51,806 nucleotides of DNA from Actinomycetes bacterium (GCA_021842145.1 JAKCBW010000003.1:1-51806); one strand, 5' to 3'. Counted from the stretch's first letter, positions 1-11,070 are shown. Numbers and translations: made by a program. Notes: generated by a model from the letters alone, not told the origin.

Positions 1-342
1 GTTCACGAACTCCCCACCGACCTCAAAGAGGCCCTTTACTTAGACGAAAAAGCCCTTTCGTTGTGGAGGCAGATCACACCATTGGCTCGCAATGAATGGA
101 TCTGCTGGACGATTACAGTAAAACAACAGAAAACCAGGGATGAGCACGTCACTCGGGTGATTTCACAACTCAAAGGTGGAAAACGTAGGCCCTGCTGCTG
201 GTTGGGCTGTATTCATCGAACGGACAAACCGATTAGTCCGTCGGTGCAATCCATTATCGAAAAAAGAACCAAAAAGAACAACCCAGCACCCACCCCGCCC
301 TCTATAAGCGAAGCAGGTGCCGGACTCTCCTTTGAAAGGTAG
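1..342 (+). CDS. YdeI/OmpD-associated family protein, C-terminal part (5' truncated by window edge)
   Basis: Frame 1 from base 1 reads VHELPTDLKEALYLDEKALSLWRQITPLARNEWICWTITVKQQKTRDEHVTRVISQLKGGKRRPCCWLGCIHR, typical of the YdeI/OmpD-associated C-terminal domain (LP-DL--AL...LSP--R-EW--WI--AK--ETR--R------L--GKR). Confidence 0.6.
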   Translation, partial: VHELPTDLKEALYLDEKALSLWRQITPLARNEWICWTITVKQQKTRDEHVTRVISQLKGGKRRPCCWLGCIHRTDKPISPSVQSIIEKRTKKNNPAPTPPSISEAGAGLSFER

Positions 343-360
343 TTCCTCAATAAAACCGAA

Positions 361-397
361 TGCCGGATTGGGATATGCCAATATCCGGTAGTCGGCA
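361..397. repeat. Inverted repeat, possible bidirectional terminator between YdeI-like CDS and nuoN
   Basis: TGCCG...GGATAT-GCCA-ATATCC...CGGCA; convergent intergenic position. Confidence 0.4.
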
Positions 398-415
398 TGG
401 CCCAAGCACCCTTCG

Positions 416-463
416 ATCTCAGTGCACCACAATCTCAGTGCATCACAATCTCAGTGCATCAAG
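416..463. repeat. 16-bp tandem repeat x3 (atctcagtgcaYcaca), third copy overlaps nuoN stop
   Basis: atctcagtgcaccaca / atctcagtgcatcaca / atctcagtgcatcaag read directly. Confidence 0.9.
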
Positions 464-2019
464 ACGGCCTGATGAGCAAATGTGACCAGTGGCGATGAAT
501 AGATGCCGAATACAATTGTGAAGGCCATCGCTAGGCCAACGCCTACCAACGTGACCAGCGGCGGCGTATAGGTTTTCTTGGCCGTTTCCACCTCGGTCAT
601 TACCCCACCACCAGATGCTGGTGTTGTCGTACTTTCGGCCTCTTCCCGATCCGTATAGATCGCAAATGCGAGTCTCAAGTAGAAGTACACCGCTACCACC
701 GCCGTCATCATTGCAGCTATGGCAAGCAAATACTCTCTCGATTGAACTGCTGCGGCAATAACGGAAAACTTAGCGAGAAAACCGGTGGTAAATGGCGCTC
801 CAGCCTGGGCGACCATGAAAATTGCTAGCGCCAAACCGAGGGCGGGATTCCGCTTAGCCAATCCCCTGAGGTCAGAGACCAGTATCGGCCCCTCAAAATT
901 ACCCCTAGCTGCAGACACCATCGAGATCACGCCGAAGGTTCCGATGATCATGATGGAGTAGGCAAACAGGTAGTAGAGGGAATCTGACACTCCAGCGGCC
1001 GTCGCAGTTGCCAACCCGATCAGGATAAAACCGGCATGGTTGATCGAAGAATAGGCGAGCATCCTCTTGACATCCCGCTGAGATAGTGCCAAGACCGCTC
1101 CTACGACAGTGGACAGAACCGCCAAGGTAATAACTACGGGCCTCCAGTCGAGGCTCAGGGTATTGAAAGAGACGTAGAAGATTCTCAACAGAGCTGCAAA
1201 TCCTCCGGCCTTTGCCACCCCGGCCATATACCCCGTAACGGAGGTCGGCGCACCTTGATAGACGTCTGGTGTCCAGAAGTGAAATGGCACGGCGGCTACC
1301 TTGAAGCCCAATCCAACCAGCATGAGGACCATGCCAGCCAAAAGCACCCCGTTAGAAGTCAAGGTATTGTTGGCCAGATACTGAGCTATCTTCGAGATGT
1401 TTGATGTACCCGTTGCTCCATAGGTCAAAGCAATTCCATAGAGAAAGATAGCAGAGGAAAAACCACCGAGGACAAAGTACTTCATCGCAGCCTCTTGGGA
1501 CTCCGAAGCACTTCGTCTAAACCCAACCAAGACATATAGGGCAATTGAGAGGATCTCGAGACCCAAGAACACAACGATGAGGTCATTAGCCGCAGCCATA
1601 AACATCGCGCCGGAGGCGGATATCAGGATCAGTGCCGAATACTCCGGACCCTTTGCTGCGTCCCTAAAAACAACTCCCTGAGCTATCAGCAGAGACAAAA
1701 GCACCGAAACCGAAATCACTACCATCAAAAAGGTCGAAAACCCATCTGACGATATCGCTCCCGCAATCGTCGCCTTTGGCCCCTGTGACCTGACAACTTC
1801 GAACAGGTGAAGTGACCATTCGCCTGCCACCAGTGAAGCTACTACACCTATTGCGGTGTAAGGCCAGGTAAGATCTCGCTTTCGGGTTAGCGACGAAACG
1901 ATCATCGAGATAATCGCTGCACCTAGCATTACCAGCTCCGGAAGAATCGAGGAGTAATCGATCTTCGGTAGGGCGATCTTGGCGGTGCTTGCGAAAGTCA
2001 ACAGTAAGTGCGGGCTCAC
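451..2019 (-). CDS. nuoN: NADH-quinone oxidoreductase subunit N
   Basis: Multi-TM antiporter-like protein; position at end of nuo operon. Confidence 0.95.
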   Translation of the reverse strand: MSPHLLLTFASTAKIALPKIDYSSILPELVMLGAAIISMIVSSLTRKRDLTWPYTAIGVVASLVAGEWSLHLFEVVRSQGPKATIAGAISSDGFSTFLMVVISVSVLLSLLIAQGVVFRDAAKGPEYSALILISASGAMFMAAANDLIVVFLGLEILSIALYVLVGFRRSASESQEAAMKYFVLGGFSSAIFLYGIALTYGATGTSNISKIAQYLANNTLTSNGVLLAGMVLMLVGLGFKVAAVPFHFWTPDVYQGAPTSVTGYMAGVAKAGGFAALLRIFYVSFNTLSLDWRPVVITLAVLSTVVGAVLALSQRDVKRMLAYSSINHAGFILIGLATATAAGVSDSLYYLFAYSIMIIGTFGVISMVSAARGNFEGPILVSDLRGLAKRNPALGLALAIFMVAQAGAPFTTGFLAKFSVIAAAVQSREYLLAIAAMMTAVVAVYFYLRLAFAIYTDREEAESTTTPASGGGVMTEVETAKKTYTPPLVTLVGVGLAMAFTIVFGIYSSPLVTFAHQAVLMH

Positions 2020-3545
2020 TTATTCACCCCGCTTCCAATTGCCGATCCGCTGTTTGCAGGGGTCGTATAAGTCACCGACATCTGACGCATGAGGGTATGC
2101 ACTGAAGGATCAATCCGATCTAGGAAAGGTCTTGGATAGACCCCGATAAAGACAATCAGGATCAATATTGGAGCGATGGCCAAAAACTCGCCCTTTTTGA
2201 TCTCAGCAAATGGCCGATTTGCCTCATCCTTGCGATGGAATACCTTCTGGTAGGCCCACAAAAGGTATATCGCCGAGAAAATCACGCCGGTCGCACCAAC
2301 GACCGCCCACCACCTGTGGGTAACGAAGGTGCCCAGCAGTATCAAAAACTCGCCAACGAATCCATTTAAGCCAGGTACTCCGATCGAGGCCATCATCACC
2401 AAGGTGAATACGCCCGCAAAAATGGGAGCCTTGGCCTGGATCCCCGACAGCACACCGGTGTCGGTGCTCTTGTGTCGCTCGTAAATCAAGCCAACCAGCA
2501 AGAACATGCCCGCGGTGTAGAGTCCGTGATTCACCATCTGTAGCACCGCACCCGAAAGACCCTGAGTGCTAAGGGCGAATAGTCCTAACACTATGAAACC
2601 CATATGCGATAGCGACGAGTATGCGATGATCCTCTTCAGATCCTTCTCTCCAGAGGCGACAATCGCACCATAGACGATACCGACAACTGCGAGGGTCATG
2701 AGGATAGGTGCCAGGGACTTAGCCGCTGCCGGGAAAAGCTGGAAATCGAAGCGGATCATCCCGTATGTACCAAGCTTAGCCATCACACCAGCCAGAATCA
2801 TAACCGTAGAGGTGGGTGCTTCACCGTATGCATCTGGCGACCAGGTATGAAAGGGAAACACCGGAGCCTTGACAGCGAAGGCCGCAGTAAAGGCCAGAAA
2901 TAGCCACTTTGCGGTTGCCGAGCTGAGAGTAGTCTTGGTGAGTTGGGCCAGCTCAAAAGTCAGGTGTCCCGTAGTCGCCTGATGAATAAAGACCAGACTC
3001 AAGATTCCGACCAGCATAAAGGCCGAACCCAAGAAGGTGTAGACGAAGAACTTTACGGCCGCCTTGCCACGATTTTTGAATCCCCAGTTACCGATCAAAA
3101 AGTAAGTTGGGATCAGGGTTAGCTCGAATAGCAGGAAGAATCCGAACAGGTCGAGTGCCAAGAAGCTCCCGATACAAGCGGCCTCAAGGAGCAGCATCCA
3201 CGCCACATAAGCCTTCTCATCCTTATTCTCGGCGGCCCCGAAGAGCGCAACCACAAAGAGGAGCGAAGTCAGCAACACCAGGACCAACGAAATACCATCG
3301 ACGCCCAAAGACCACGAAATCCCGAAGGTAGGTATCCAGCTATGAACTGACACCATCTGGAAGCCGCCGAAACCAACCTTGAATTGCGCAGCCATCGCCA
3401 CCGAGATAGCGAATACCACCAAAGCGAGGCCCCTGCCAAGGTTTCTAAATACCTTTGGGCTCAGGCTCTTGGGCAGAACCGCCAGTACGAGTGACGCCAC
3501 CACCGGAAGGATTATCAAAACATTCAAATAAGGAAACAAGTTCAA
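2016..3545 (-). CDS. nuoM: NADH-quinone oxidoreductase subunit M
   Basis: ELTLIPTYFLIGNWG, AYSSLSHMGFIVLG motifs; operon order. Confidence 0.95.
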   Translation of the reverse strand: MNLFPYLNVLIILPVVASLVLAVLPKSLSPKVFRNLGRGLALVVFAISVAMAAQFKVGFGGFQMVSVHSWIPTFGISWSLGVDGISLVLVLLTSLLFVVALFGAAENKDEKAYVAWMLLLEAACIGSFLALDLFGFFLLFELTLIPTYFLIGNWGFKNRGKAAVKFFVYTFLGSAFMLVGILSLVFIHQATTGHLTFELAQLTKTTLSSATAKWLFLAFTAAFAVKAPVFPFHTWSPDAYGEAPTSTVMILAGVMAKLGTYGMIRFDFQLFPAAAKSLAPILMTLAVVGIVYGAIVASGEKDLKRIIAYSSLSHMGFIVLGLFALSTQGLSGAVLQMVNHGLYTAGMFLLVGLIYERHKSTDTGVLSGIQAKAPIFAGVFTLVMMASIGVPGLNGFVGEFLILLGTFVTHRWWAVVGATGVIFSAIYLLWAYQKVFHRKDEANRPFAEIKKGEFLAIAPILILIVFIGVYPRPFLDRIDPSVHTLMRQMSVTYTTPANSGSAIGSGVNK

Positions 3546-3600
3546 CTCTCCTTGGAGCCGATGGCTAAGTATCTACAGAGTGCATTTGAGGGACAATACA

Positions 3601-5535
3601 TCAGCCACCAGCCTTAATGACCGCGTAGCCGAGCAGAATAACCGCCCCAAAAGCTATCCCTAACGCATAACTCCTCACGTAGCCGGTCTGGATCTTGCGT
3701 AGAACCCCCGACAGCTTGGCGATCGCAGTTGCGACGAGCACGACCACACCATCGACGATCTTTCGATCGACAACCGTGTCCATCTTGAGTGCCAAAGCGG
3801 TGCTCGGTCGGGCGAAGACCGTATCGTAGGCGATATCGATGCCCCAAGCACGCTTCAAGAGCCTCGGCTCCAGGTTTGGCTGATCCCAATTAGTCCGCCA
3901 CAAAGACCAAGCCAAAGATATACCAATCACTGCGAACACCGCATCCATCGCACCCAACAACACCTGAGCCGTCCCCGAGAGGGTATTGGCAACCAGGGCG
4001 GTTCCAAATACCGGGGTCAACCAGTTTTCGAGAAACCTCGTAGAGGACGCAAAAGGGAGATTCAAAAGGCCACCGAGGACCGCCAAGACCGCCAAGATAA
4101 TAAGCGGGAGGGTCATAATCCTCGGAGACTCATGGGGAGCACTCACGTGCATATCACCCTCATGTTCTCCAACCTCATGGCCGCCCTGATGACCCGAGCC
4201 CGAGATGGCTGACCACCGGGAATCACCGAAGAAGACCAGCATTACTTCCCTGCCCATGTAGTAAGCAGTGAGAATGGCGGTCAGCGCCCCAACAAGCCAC
4301 AGCAATGGGCTCTTCTGAAATGCCGCAGTCAGTACGTCTCCCTTAGACCAAAAACCAGAAAACGGTGGGAACCCGGCAATCGACAGCCAACCGATGATGA
4401 AGGTAACCGACGTGATCGGCATGTACCGTCTTAGCCGACCCATCTTCTTTATGTCCTGCTCATCGTGCATCGAGTGGATTACAGAACCCGATCCCAAGAA
4501 GAGGAGCGCCTTGTAAAAGGCGTGGGTCACCATTAGAAAGATGGCGGCGACATAAGCCCCAGTGCCCACCGCCAGAAACATATAACCGAGTTGGCTTACC
4601 GTCGAGTAGGCCAAAACCTTTTTAATGTCATCCTGTGAGGTTGCGGCGGCTGCGGCGACAAATGCGGTAAGAACTCCAACGATCGCTATAACCATCGACG
4701 CCGTCGGCGCTAAACGAAGTATCGGAGCAAGCCTTGCCATCAGGTACACGCCTGCGGTCACCATGGTTGCGGCGTGGATCAAAGCAGACACCGGAGTTGG
4801 GCCCTCCATAGCGTCTACCAGCCATGTAAACAGTGGCAACTGGGCTGACTTTCCGGCCGCACCAAGGAAGAATAGGAGAGCGATTGCAGTAGCGCTCCCC
4901 TTACTGAGGATGAGGTGCCCACCGAAAAGGTTGACGTAGTTCAGGCTACCAACCCAGTAAAAAAGTAGGAAGCTCCCGAGCAGAAAGCCGAAGTCACCGA
5001 TCCTGTTGACGATGAAGGCCTTCTTGCCGGCGGTAGCTGCGCTGGGCTTTTCGAACCAAAATGAGATCAGGAAGTAGGAACAGGCCCCAACTCCCTCCCA
5101 GCCGACGAATGCTAGCGGTATATTCCCCGCTAGGACTAGCACGATCATGGAAAAGACAAACAGGTTCAGATATACAAAGAACTGGTGAAACCTTGGATCA
5201 CCCTTCATGTATCCAATTGAGTATGCGTGGATGATCGTAGCGACGCCGGTTACGAAGAGCACCATGGTCATCGAAAGCGGGTCAAGATAGAGATCAATAC
5301 CCAACTTAAGTGACCCAACATTCATCCAGGTAAAGAGGTGGTCGACGAAAACCCTATGGGTCCCAGTCCTGGCCAACAGTCCTACCCAGGTGATTACGGA
5401 CGCGACGAAGCAGAGAAAGATCGCCGTAGTACCCAACCAACCGGCTTTAGGATAGCCGAGCTTCTTCCCAAGCGGAAGCAAGAGAAAGAATCCGACTATC
5501 GGAAATAGCGGAATAAGTGCAACGAATGAGACCAT
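3601..5535 (-). CDS. nuoL: NADH-quinone oxidoreductase subunit L
   Basis: GWEGVGACSYFLISFW, DAMEGPTPVSALIHAATMVTAGVYL motifs. Confidence 0.97.
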   Translation of the reverse strand: MVSFVALIPLFPIVGFFLLLPLGKKLGYPKAGWLGTTAIFLCFVASVITWVGLLARTGTHRVFVDHLFTWMNVGSLKLGIDLYLDPLSMTMVLFVTGVATIIHAYSIGYMKGDPRFHQFFVYLNLFVFSMIVLVLAGNIPLAFVGWEGVGACSYFLISFWFEKPSAATAGKKAFIVNRIGDFGFLLGSFLLFYWVGSLNYVNLFGGHLILSKGSATAIALLFFLGAAGKSAQLPLFTWLVDAMEGPTPVSALIHAATMVTAGVYLMARLAPILRLAPTASMVIAIVGVLTAFVAAAAATSQDDIKKVLAYSTVSQLGYMFLAVGTGAYVAAIFLMVTHAFYKALLFLGSGSVIHSMHDEQDIKKMGRLRRYMPITSVTFIIGWLSIAGFPPFSGFWSKGDVLTAAFQKSPLLWLVGALTAILTAYYMGREVMLVFFGDSRWSAISGSGHQGGHEVGEHEGDMHVSAPHESPRIMTLPLIILAVLAVLGGLLNLPFASSTRFLENWLTPVFGTALVANTLSGTAQVLLGAMDAVFAVIGISLAWSLWRTNWDQPNLEPRLLKRAWGIDIAYDTVFARPSTALALKMDTVVDRKIVDGVVVLVATAIAKLSGVLRKIQTGYVRSYALGIAFGAVILLGYAVIKAGG

Positions 5536-5539
5536 TTGG

Positions 5540-5845
5540 CTAACCCTTCAAAAGGTGCAGGTCATCGGCGGTGACATTCGCCCTGCGCCTGAAGATCGAA
5601 ACGATAATACCAAGACCCACAACCACTTCGGCGGCGGCGACTACCAGCACGAAAAATACCAGCACCTGCCCTCCTATATCGCCGAGCATTCGTGAAAATG
5701 TCACCAGGGTCAAATTCACTGCATTAAGCATCAGCTCGATACACATGAACATCACCAGCACGTTCCTTCTCACCAGCAAGCCCAAAGCCCCCATGGTGAA
5801 AATAACGGCAGCCAGGGTCAAGTACCAACTCCCCGGGATTGTCAT
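5540..5845 (-). CDS. nuoK: NADH-quinone oxidoreductase subunit K
   Basis: 101 aa; [27 protein letters not shown]. Confidence 0.96.
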   Translation of the reverse strand: MTIPGSWYLTLAAVIFTMGALGLLVRRNVLVMFMCIELMLNAVNLTLVTFSRMLGDIGGQVLVFFVLVVAAAEVVVGLGIIVSIFRRRANVTADDLHLLKG

Positions 5846-6495
5846 TGATGGCTCCTTTGCCCGTCGTCAGAAGAACTTGCTGGGTCGACTCCGAGGTCTA
5901 TCAAGATATCGGAACTCGCGGTATCGAGTTTGCTTACCGTATCGGTCGGAGTCGCCGCCCGTCTCGCCAAAACCACCGCGCCGAGAACCGCTATAACCAG
6001 CAGGGCGGAGGTAGCTTCAAATGGAAGTAGGTAGGTCGTGAAGACCGCCCTTGCGAGCTCCACGATATTTGATTGTCCGCCGTTGGTCGGCCCCACTACC
6101 GCTGGTTGTCCCGTCGACCAGTGGGAGCGAGCGAGCAGTCCAATCTCTAATAGCACCAATATCGCAGCCACCACTGCGAGCGGTCTCTGTGCTGGTAAAG
6201 GATCTTTTTGCGTCACTTCTCGTCGATCAACACCTAGGAGCATGATGACAAAGAGGAAGAGCACGACTATCGCACCGGCGTAGACGATCACCTGGACGGC
6301 GGCGAGAAACTGAGCGTCCTGCTCAACAAAGAGCACCGCTACCGAAAAAAGCGTCATTACTAGCATCAGTGCCGAATGGACGGGATTTCGGGCGAGGATG
6401 ACCCCACCAGCGCCCACAAGTGCGGCTAGACCCGCGAAAATAAAGGTAAAAAGGTCCGGGAGGGCGATAGTGGTCAATAAGAGGTGGCCGATCAC
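5842..6495 (-). CDS. nuoJ: NADH-quinone oxidoreductase subunit J
   Basis: [37 protein letters not shown]. Confidence 0.96.
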   Translation of the reverse strand: MIGHLLLTTIALPDLFTFIFAGLAALVGAGGVILARNPVHSALMLVMTLFSVAVLFVEQDAQFLAAVQVIVYAGAIVVLFLFVIMLLGVDRREVTQKDPLPAQRPLAVVAAILVLLEIGLLARSHWSTGQPAVVGPTNGGQSNIVELARAVFTTYLLPFEATSALLVIAVLGAVVLARRAATPTDTVSKLDTASSDILIDLGVDPASSSDDGQRSHQ

Positions 6496-7175
6496 TTGAC
6501 CCTACCCCCATACTTTTTAAACATTCTGTCTGCTTTATCCTTACGAATCGAAAATTTCGGGGAAGCCTCCTCGGCGCTGAGGTCGCTTTGACCAGCCTCT
6601 GGCTTTCGGCTCCCATAGCCTGCCTCGGCGGACCATTGAACGATGCCCTCGAACTCGGCCTCACCGTTTGGAGCGGTTGCCCTCATCCAGCCCGAAGTCA
6701 TCAGTTCGTCGCCCTCCTTCCAGTCTTCCCAAGGGAGTTTCTTGGGCTGACCGTCCTCGTCGACAAGTAACTCTTCCTTGGTATAGATCGCCTGTTCACG
6801 AGAGGTGAAGGAGAATTCGAAGAGCTTTGACTCCGTAATTGCCTCGGTAGGGCAGGCCTCAACACAAAGGTCACAATGGATGCAGCGTAGAAAATTGATC
6901 TCATACACATAGCCAAAGCGCTCACCTGGTGAGGTCGGAGAATCGGGGTCGTTGTCGCGACCTCGGACATGGATGCAGCGGGCGGGACAAACCCCGGCGC
7001 ATAGCTCGCAGCCGATGCACTTCTCCATACCGTCTTCGTATCGATTCAAGACGTGACGTCCATGGAAGCGAGGCGGCTTTGGCCGCTTCTCCTCGGGATA
7101 CTGCTTAGTGATGCGGGGCTCCCGCATTTGATTCAGCGTTACCCTGAACCCACCTAACGAGTCAAATGCGCCCAC
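6492..7175 (-). CDS. nuoI: NADH-quinone oxidoreductase subunit I (2x[4Fe-4S])
   Basis: CIGCELCAGVCPARC and CIHCDLCVEACPTEAI. Confidence 0.97.
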   Translation of the reverse strand: MGAFDSLGGFRVTLNQMREPRITKQYPEEKRPKPPRFHGRHVLNRYEDGMEKCIGCELCAGVCPARCIHVRGRDNDPDSPTSPGERFGYVYEINFLRCIHCDLCVEACPTEAITESKLFEFSFTSREQAIYTKEELLVDEDGQPKKLPWEDWKEGDELMTSGWMRATAPNGEAEFEGIVQWSAEAGYGSRKPEAGQSDLSAEEASPKFSIRKDKADRMFKKYGGRVK

Positions 7176-8443
7176 TACTTAGATCCTCCTGACTCAGGAG
7201 TTCCACTCCGAAAAGTGGGCCTCACAACTTTTAAGCCTGGTGCAATCTGCCTGGCCTCGGACTCGAGTGGTCGGTTCGTTGGCGCAAGGGTAATATCGGC
7301 CGCTTCGCCGCTTTGGTCGCCGATGGACATCGAGCGAAACAACAAGACCGCACAGAGCAGGCTCAGGACTAAAAGGCCAAACCCCATATACCTGTTTACT
7401 TGCATTGCTGCGACAATCAGAATCCATGCAAGAGAGATAGGTATGAGTACCTTCCAACCTAAATCCATCAACTGGTCGTAACGTAGCCTCGGCAATGCTC
7501 CACGAAGCCAAACGTATCCAAAAAGGAACACGAGGGTCTTTCCTAAGAACCACAGGATTGGCCAGAGCCAATGCAAGAAACTGGGATCATAGCCGTCTGG
7601 ACCACCTAAGAACAGAGTGACAATCACCGCTGACATGGTGATGGTATTCATGAACTCAGCCAAGAAAAACATCGCAAATCGGATCGAGGAGTATTCGGTG
7701 TGGAATCCTCCCACCAACTCCTGCTCAGCCTCGGTCAAGTCAAATGGTGGCCTGTTCAGCTCTGCCGTGATTGCGATCACAAAAATGATAAACGGCACCA
7801 CTCCGAGGCGCAAAATGTTCCACTTCGGAATGAAGCTAAAAAAGGTACCCATCTGAGAAAGTACGATATCCCGGGTCGACAGTGATCCCGTGATAAGCAC
7901 GACTGTGGCTACTGAAAGCCCCATTGCCGCCTCGTAGGAGATCATCTGAGCCGACGCACGGACCGAACCTATCAATGGGTACTTCGAGCCCGACGACCAG
8001 CCGGCGAGCATTACCCCGTAGACCGCCACAGACGACATGGCCAAAAGAAAGAGTATCCCCATCGGCGGGTCGGCGACTTGAAGCTCGGTTGTGTGCCCAA
8101 AAATTGTCACTATCCCGCCAATTGGCACGATGGTAAAGATCAAAAAGGCCGGCATCAGCGTCAAATATGGGGCGAGCTTGAAGACGAAGCGATTTGAATT
8201 CTCCGGTATCAGGTCCTCTTTGAAAAAGAGCTTGATACCATCGGCAAGCGTCTGGAGCATACCCCAAGGTCCGGCACGATTCGGGCCGATTCGGTTCTGC
8301 ATGTCGGAGATAATCTTGCGCTCAAACCAGATCATCAGCATCACGGCAACCATCAATGCGGCAAAAGCCACAAGCACCTTGACGATCACGATCACAAAGA
8401 CCGCAAGGGTAATCCCATGTGAAAAGAGTTGGTCAGCTCCCAC
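7175..8443 (-). CDS. nuoH: NADH-quinone oxidoreductase subunit H
   Basis: MQNRIGPNRAGPWGMLQTLADGIKLFFKED; ELNRPPFDLTEAEQELVGGFHTEYS. Confidence 0.98.
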   Translation of the reverse strand: MGADQLFSHGITLAVFVIVIVKVLVAFAALMVAVMLMIWFERKIISDMQNRIGPNRAGPWGMLQTLADGIKLFFKEDLIPENSNRFVFKLAPYLTLMPAFLIFTIVPIGGIVTIFGHTTELQVADPPMGILFLLAMSSVAVYGVMLAGWSSGSKYPLIGSVRASAQMISYEAAMGLSVATVVLITGSLSTRDIVLSQMGTFFSFIPKWNILRLGVVPFIIFVIAITAELNRPPFDLTEAEQELVGGFHTEYSSIRFAMFFLAEFMNTITMSAVIVTLFLGGPDGYDPSFLHWLWPILWFLGKTLVFLFGYVWLRGALPRLRYDQLMDLGWKVLIPISLAWILIVAAMQVNRYMGFGLLVLSLLCAVLLFRSMSIGDQSGEAADITLAPTNRPLESEARQIAPGLKVVRPTFRSGTPESGGSK

Positions 8444-8445
8444 GT

Positions 8446-11070
8446 CTACACTTTCTCCATCTTCACTCGGTTAGTCGAACTCTCAACCCCAAATAGCTTG
8501 GACACTTCACCCAACGCTCCGTCGAATTCGACTTTCACTACGCCATCCAGCAATGATGGATCTTGAATGAGTTCCAATTCAATACTGGCTCCGTTCCCTT
8601 GCAGCCTGGTCAAGCCAGAGCCATTGAGGCCGATTTGTTCCCAACTTCTCGGGGAGACCCGCCCCTTTGACGGCGACACTAGCTCGCTCAGATGCTTAGC
8701 GGACAATACCTCAACGCCGTGATCATAAAGCCTCTTAGAGACGACCAGGGCAAAATTATCCGCTTCAGGTCCTGGGTTAGCTCCATCCTTGTCCGCAAGT
8801 AGATCCAACAGCTTGGATCTCGCTGGCGAATAGGCCTCCCCAGTGAAGACCATGTCGGCCTCCCCGGGTAGCGCAGCGCTGGAGGAGGGTGGTCCTGAGA
8901 CGCCAACCGAGGTAATACCGGGCGTAGCAATGGGATCCAAAACCCGCCTAGAAGTTATCTGAACCTTCGATGCGGAAAGTGGGACGACGATACCCTCCTT
9001 GGCGCTAGGTGCACCCAGTACCGATATCGAAAGCCCCCTATGGAGGGGAGATACTTCTTGTATCTCCTCCCAAATATCCTGCAGATGTTCAAAGCCGAGG
9101 TCTTCACCCATGTAAGCAGCGAGTTCAACCGCTATCATCCACTCAGGGCGAGACAGGGCGAAGCCCACGAGCTTCTTGCCTAATATCGACACCCTGCCTT
9201 CGATGTTGGTGGTAGAGCCGTGCCTCTCGGCAAAAGCCGTTGCTGGCAGAACTACTGAGCAGTATTGAGTCGTCCGATTGGTCAATGTATCGATCCCGAC
9301 CACCATCGGTATCTTGCTTAGAGCCCTTTCAGCGAGGGCCGAATCACCAAAATCGCTGACCAGATCGGCCCCCAGAAGGAAGAGGACCTTAATCTCTCCT
9401 CTCAGCGCCGCTTCGAGAATTTCCTTTGAATTTCTCCCCGCCTTAGAGGGCAGACTCTTCCATCTGGCCTTGAGGGAATCGCTTGCACTCTCAAGTCGAA
9501 CACGACCGGGAACAAATCCGGGAACCATACCCAGGTCGATCGCCCCGTTCACATTGCCTCTTCTAAGGCCAGAGAGGAACTTCGCTCCGGCCAAGGTATC
9601 AAGCAACTTCGCGATTGCCCTCTCGGGGTCCAATGAGGATCCGGCGAGGTTCTCCCTACCGCCGACCACCACCACCGACCCCGGGTCTACCGAGGATACA
9701 AGTGCCCGGGCAGCCTGAAGGTCTCCAGAATATAGACCTGGATCGATCTCAGCACCAAGTACCCCGTCAACCAGATCCTCTGCATGACCCGGAAAGTAAC
9801 GAAGGCTTACTGCCGCATCTCCCGTGAGTGATGACTCGGACTGCGAAATCTCGAGTATCTTCAGGCCCATCTTCTTGGCGGCAGACCGAATCCGCAAGAA
9901 TAGGATCGGGAGTTCTTCCCGCAGGTCACCGGTCAAAAGTATCAAAAGCTTGGCCTGAGTGGCTTCTTGAATCGTCGCTCGATCGGAAAGGGCCACTACC
10001 TTGGGGTCCAAACCGTCATCGAGTTGGGCGTCGACCGAGTCGGTGCCGATTATACCTTTCGCAAACTTCACCCAGGTATAGACGTCTTCATTGGCCATAT
10101 GGGATCCGCCGATCACTGCGACCGAATCGGCCTCGGCTGACTTCAAAGTCTTAGCGATAGCGTCTAGCGCCTGAGACCAACCGGTCTCGACCACTCCGCT
10201 GGCACCATTTAGGTAAGGAGATGCGATCCTTTCGGCTGAACTCACCGACTCAAAGCCAAATCGACCCTTATCGCAGAGCCAAGACTGATTGACCGCCTCC
10301 GAATCGATTCCAAGGTAGCGCACTATCTCATTCTCCGAGCTTTGCACTACCATCTGGCAGCCGACCGCACAGCTGACACAGGTGCTTTCCACCTGCTCCA
10401 GATCCCACGGCCTAGCCTTGAAGCGATACGGCGTGGTCGTCAGCGCACCGACAGGGCAGATCTGTGCCGTATTACCCGAAAAGTATGATGCGAAGGGCTT
10501 GTCTGGGAAGGTCGTGATATGCAGACTCCCACCCCGGCCTTCAAAATCGATGAGGGCCTCTCCGGCGATATCTGCAGCAAAGCGAGTACAGCGATCACAC
10601 TGGATGCAGCGTTCCCTATCGAGATAGACGAGTTTGGATATTGCAATGGGCTTTTCGAAGTGCCTCTTCTCTTCGATAAAGCGACTCTCACCGGGCCCAA
10701 AGGTCAGAGTCTGGTCCTGTAACGGGCATTCGCCACCTTTGTCACAGACCGGACAGTCGAGTGGATGGTTAGCGAGTAGGAACTCCAGAACGCCGTCTTG
10801 TGCCTTTTTAGCCTTGTCGGAGTCGGTTAGTACCTCCATTCCATCGGCTACGGAAATGTAACAGGCCGGTTGTAAGGTAAATCCCCTCGGCCCCTTCACC
10901 TCCACCAAGCACATCCGGCATACGCCGACTGGCTCTAATCGCGGATGGTAGCAAAAGCGCGGAATGAGCACGCCAGCCTTTTCGGCCGCGGCTATCAACA
11001 TCTCGCCCGGCGCGGATTCCACCTCCTTGCCATTGACAGTTAGCTTCAGTGTTTTTTCCGAATCAGTCAT
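8446..11070 (-). CDS. nuoG: NADH-quinone oxidoreductase subunit G
   Basis: 2Fe-2S ligands, CPVCDKGGECPLQDQ, CIQCDRC, CVSCAVGC...LCDKGRFGF. Confidence 0.95.
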   Translation of the reverse strand: MTDSEKTLKLTVNGKEVESAPGEMLIAAAEKAGVLIPRFCYHPRLEPVGVCRMCLVEVKGPRGFTLQPACYISVADGMEVLTDSDKAKKAQDGVLEFLLANHPLDCPVCDKGGECPLQDQTLTFGPGESRFIEEKRHFEKPIAISKLVYLDRERCIQCDRCTRFAADIAGEALIDFEGRGGSLHITTFPDKPFASYFSGNTAQICPVGALTTTPYRFKARPWDLEQVESTCVSCAVGCQMVVQSSENEIVRYLGIDSEAVNQSWLCDKGRFGFESVSSAERIASPYLNGASGVVETGWSQALDAIAKTLKSAEADSVAVIGGSHMANEDVYTWVKFAKGIIGTDSVDAQLDDGLDPKVVALSDRATIQEATQAKLLILLTGDLREELPILFLRIRSAAKKMGLKILEISQSESSLTGDAAVSLRYFPGHAEDLVDGVLGAEIDPGLYSGDLQAARALVSSVDPGSVVVVGGRENLAGSSLDPERAIAKLLDTLAGAKFLSGLRRGNVNGAIDLGMVPGFVPGRVRLESASDSLKARWKSLPSKAGRNSKEILEAALRGEIKVLFLLGADLVSDFGDSALAERALSKIPMVVGIDTLTNRTTQYCSVVLPATAFAERHGSTTNIEGRVSILGKKLVGFALSRPEWMIAVELAAYMGEDLGFEHLQDIWEEIQEVSPLHRGLSISVLGAPSAKEGIVVPLSASKVQITSRRVLDPIATPGITSVGVSGPPSSSAALPGEADMVFTGEAYSPARSKLLDLLADKDGANPGPEADNFALVVSKRLYDHGVEVLSAKHLSELVSPSKGRVSPRSWEQIGLNGSGLTRLQGNGASIELELIQDPSLLDGVVKVEFDGALGEVSKLFGVESSTNRVKMEKV

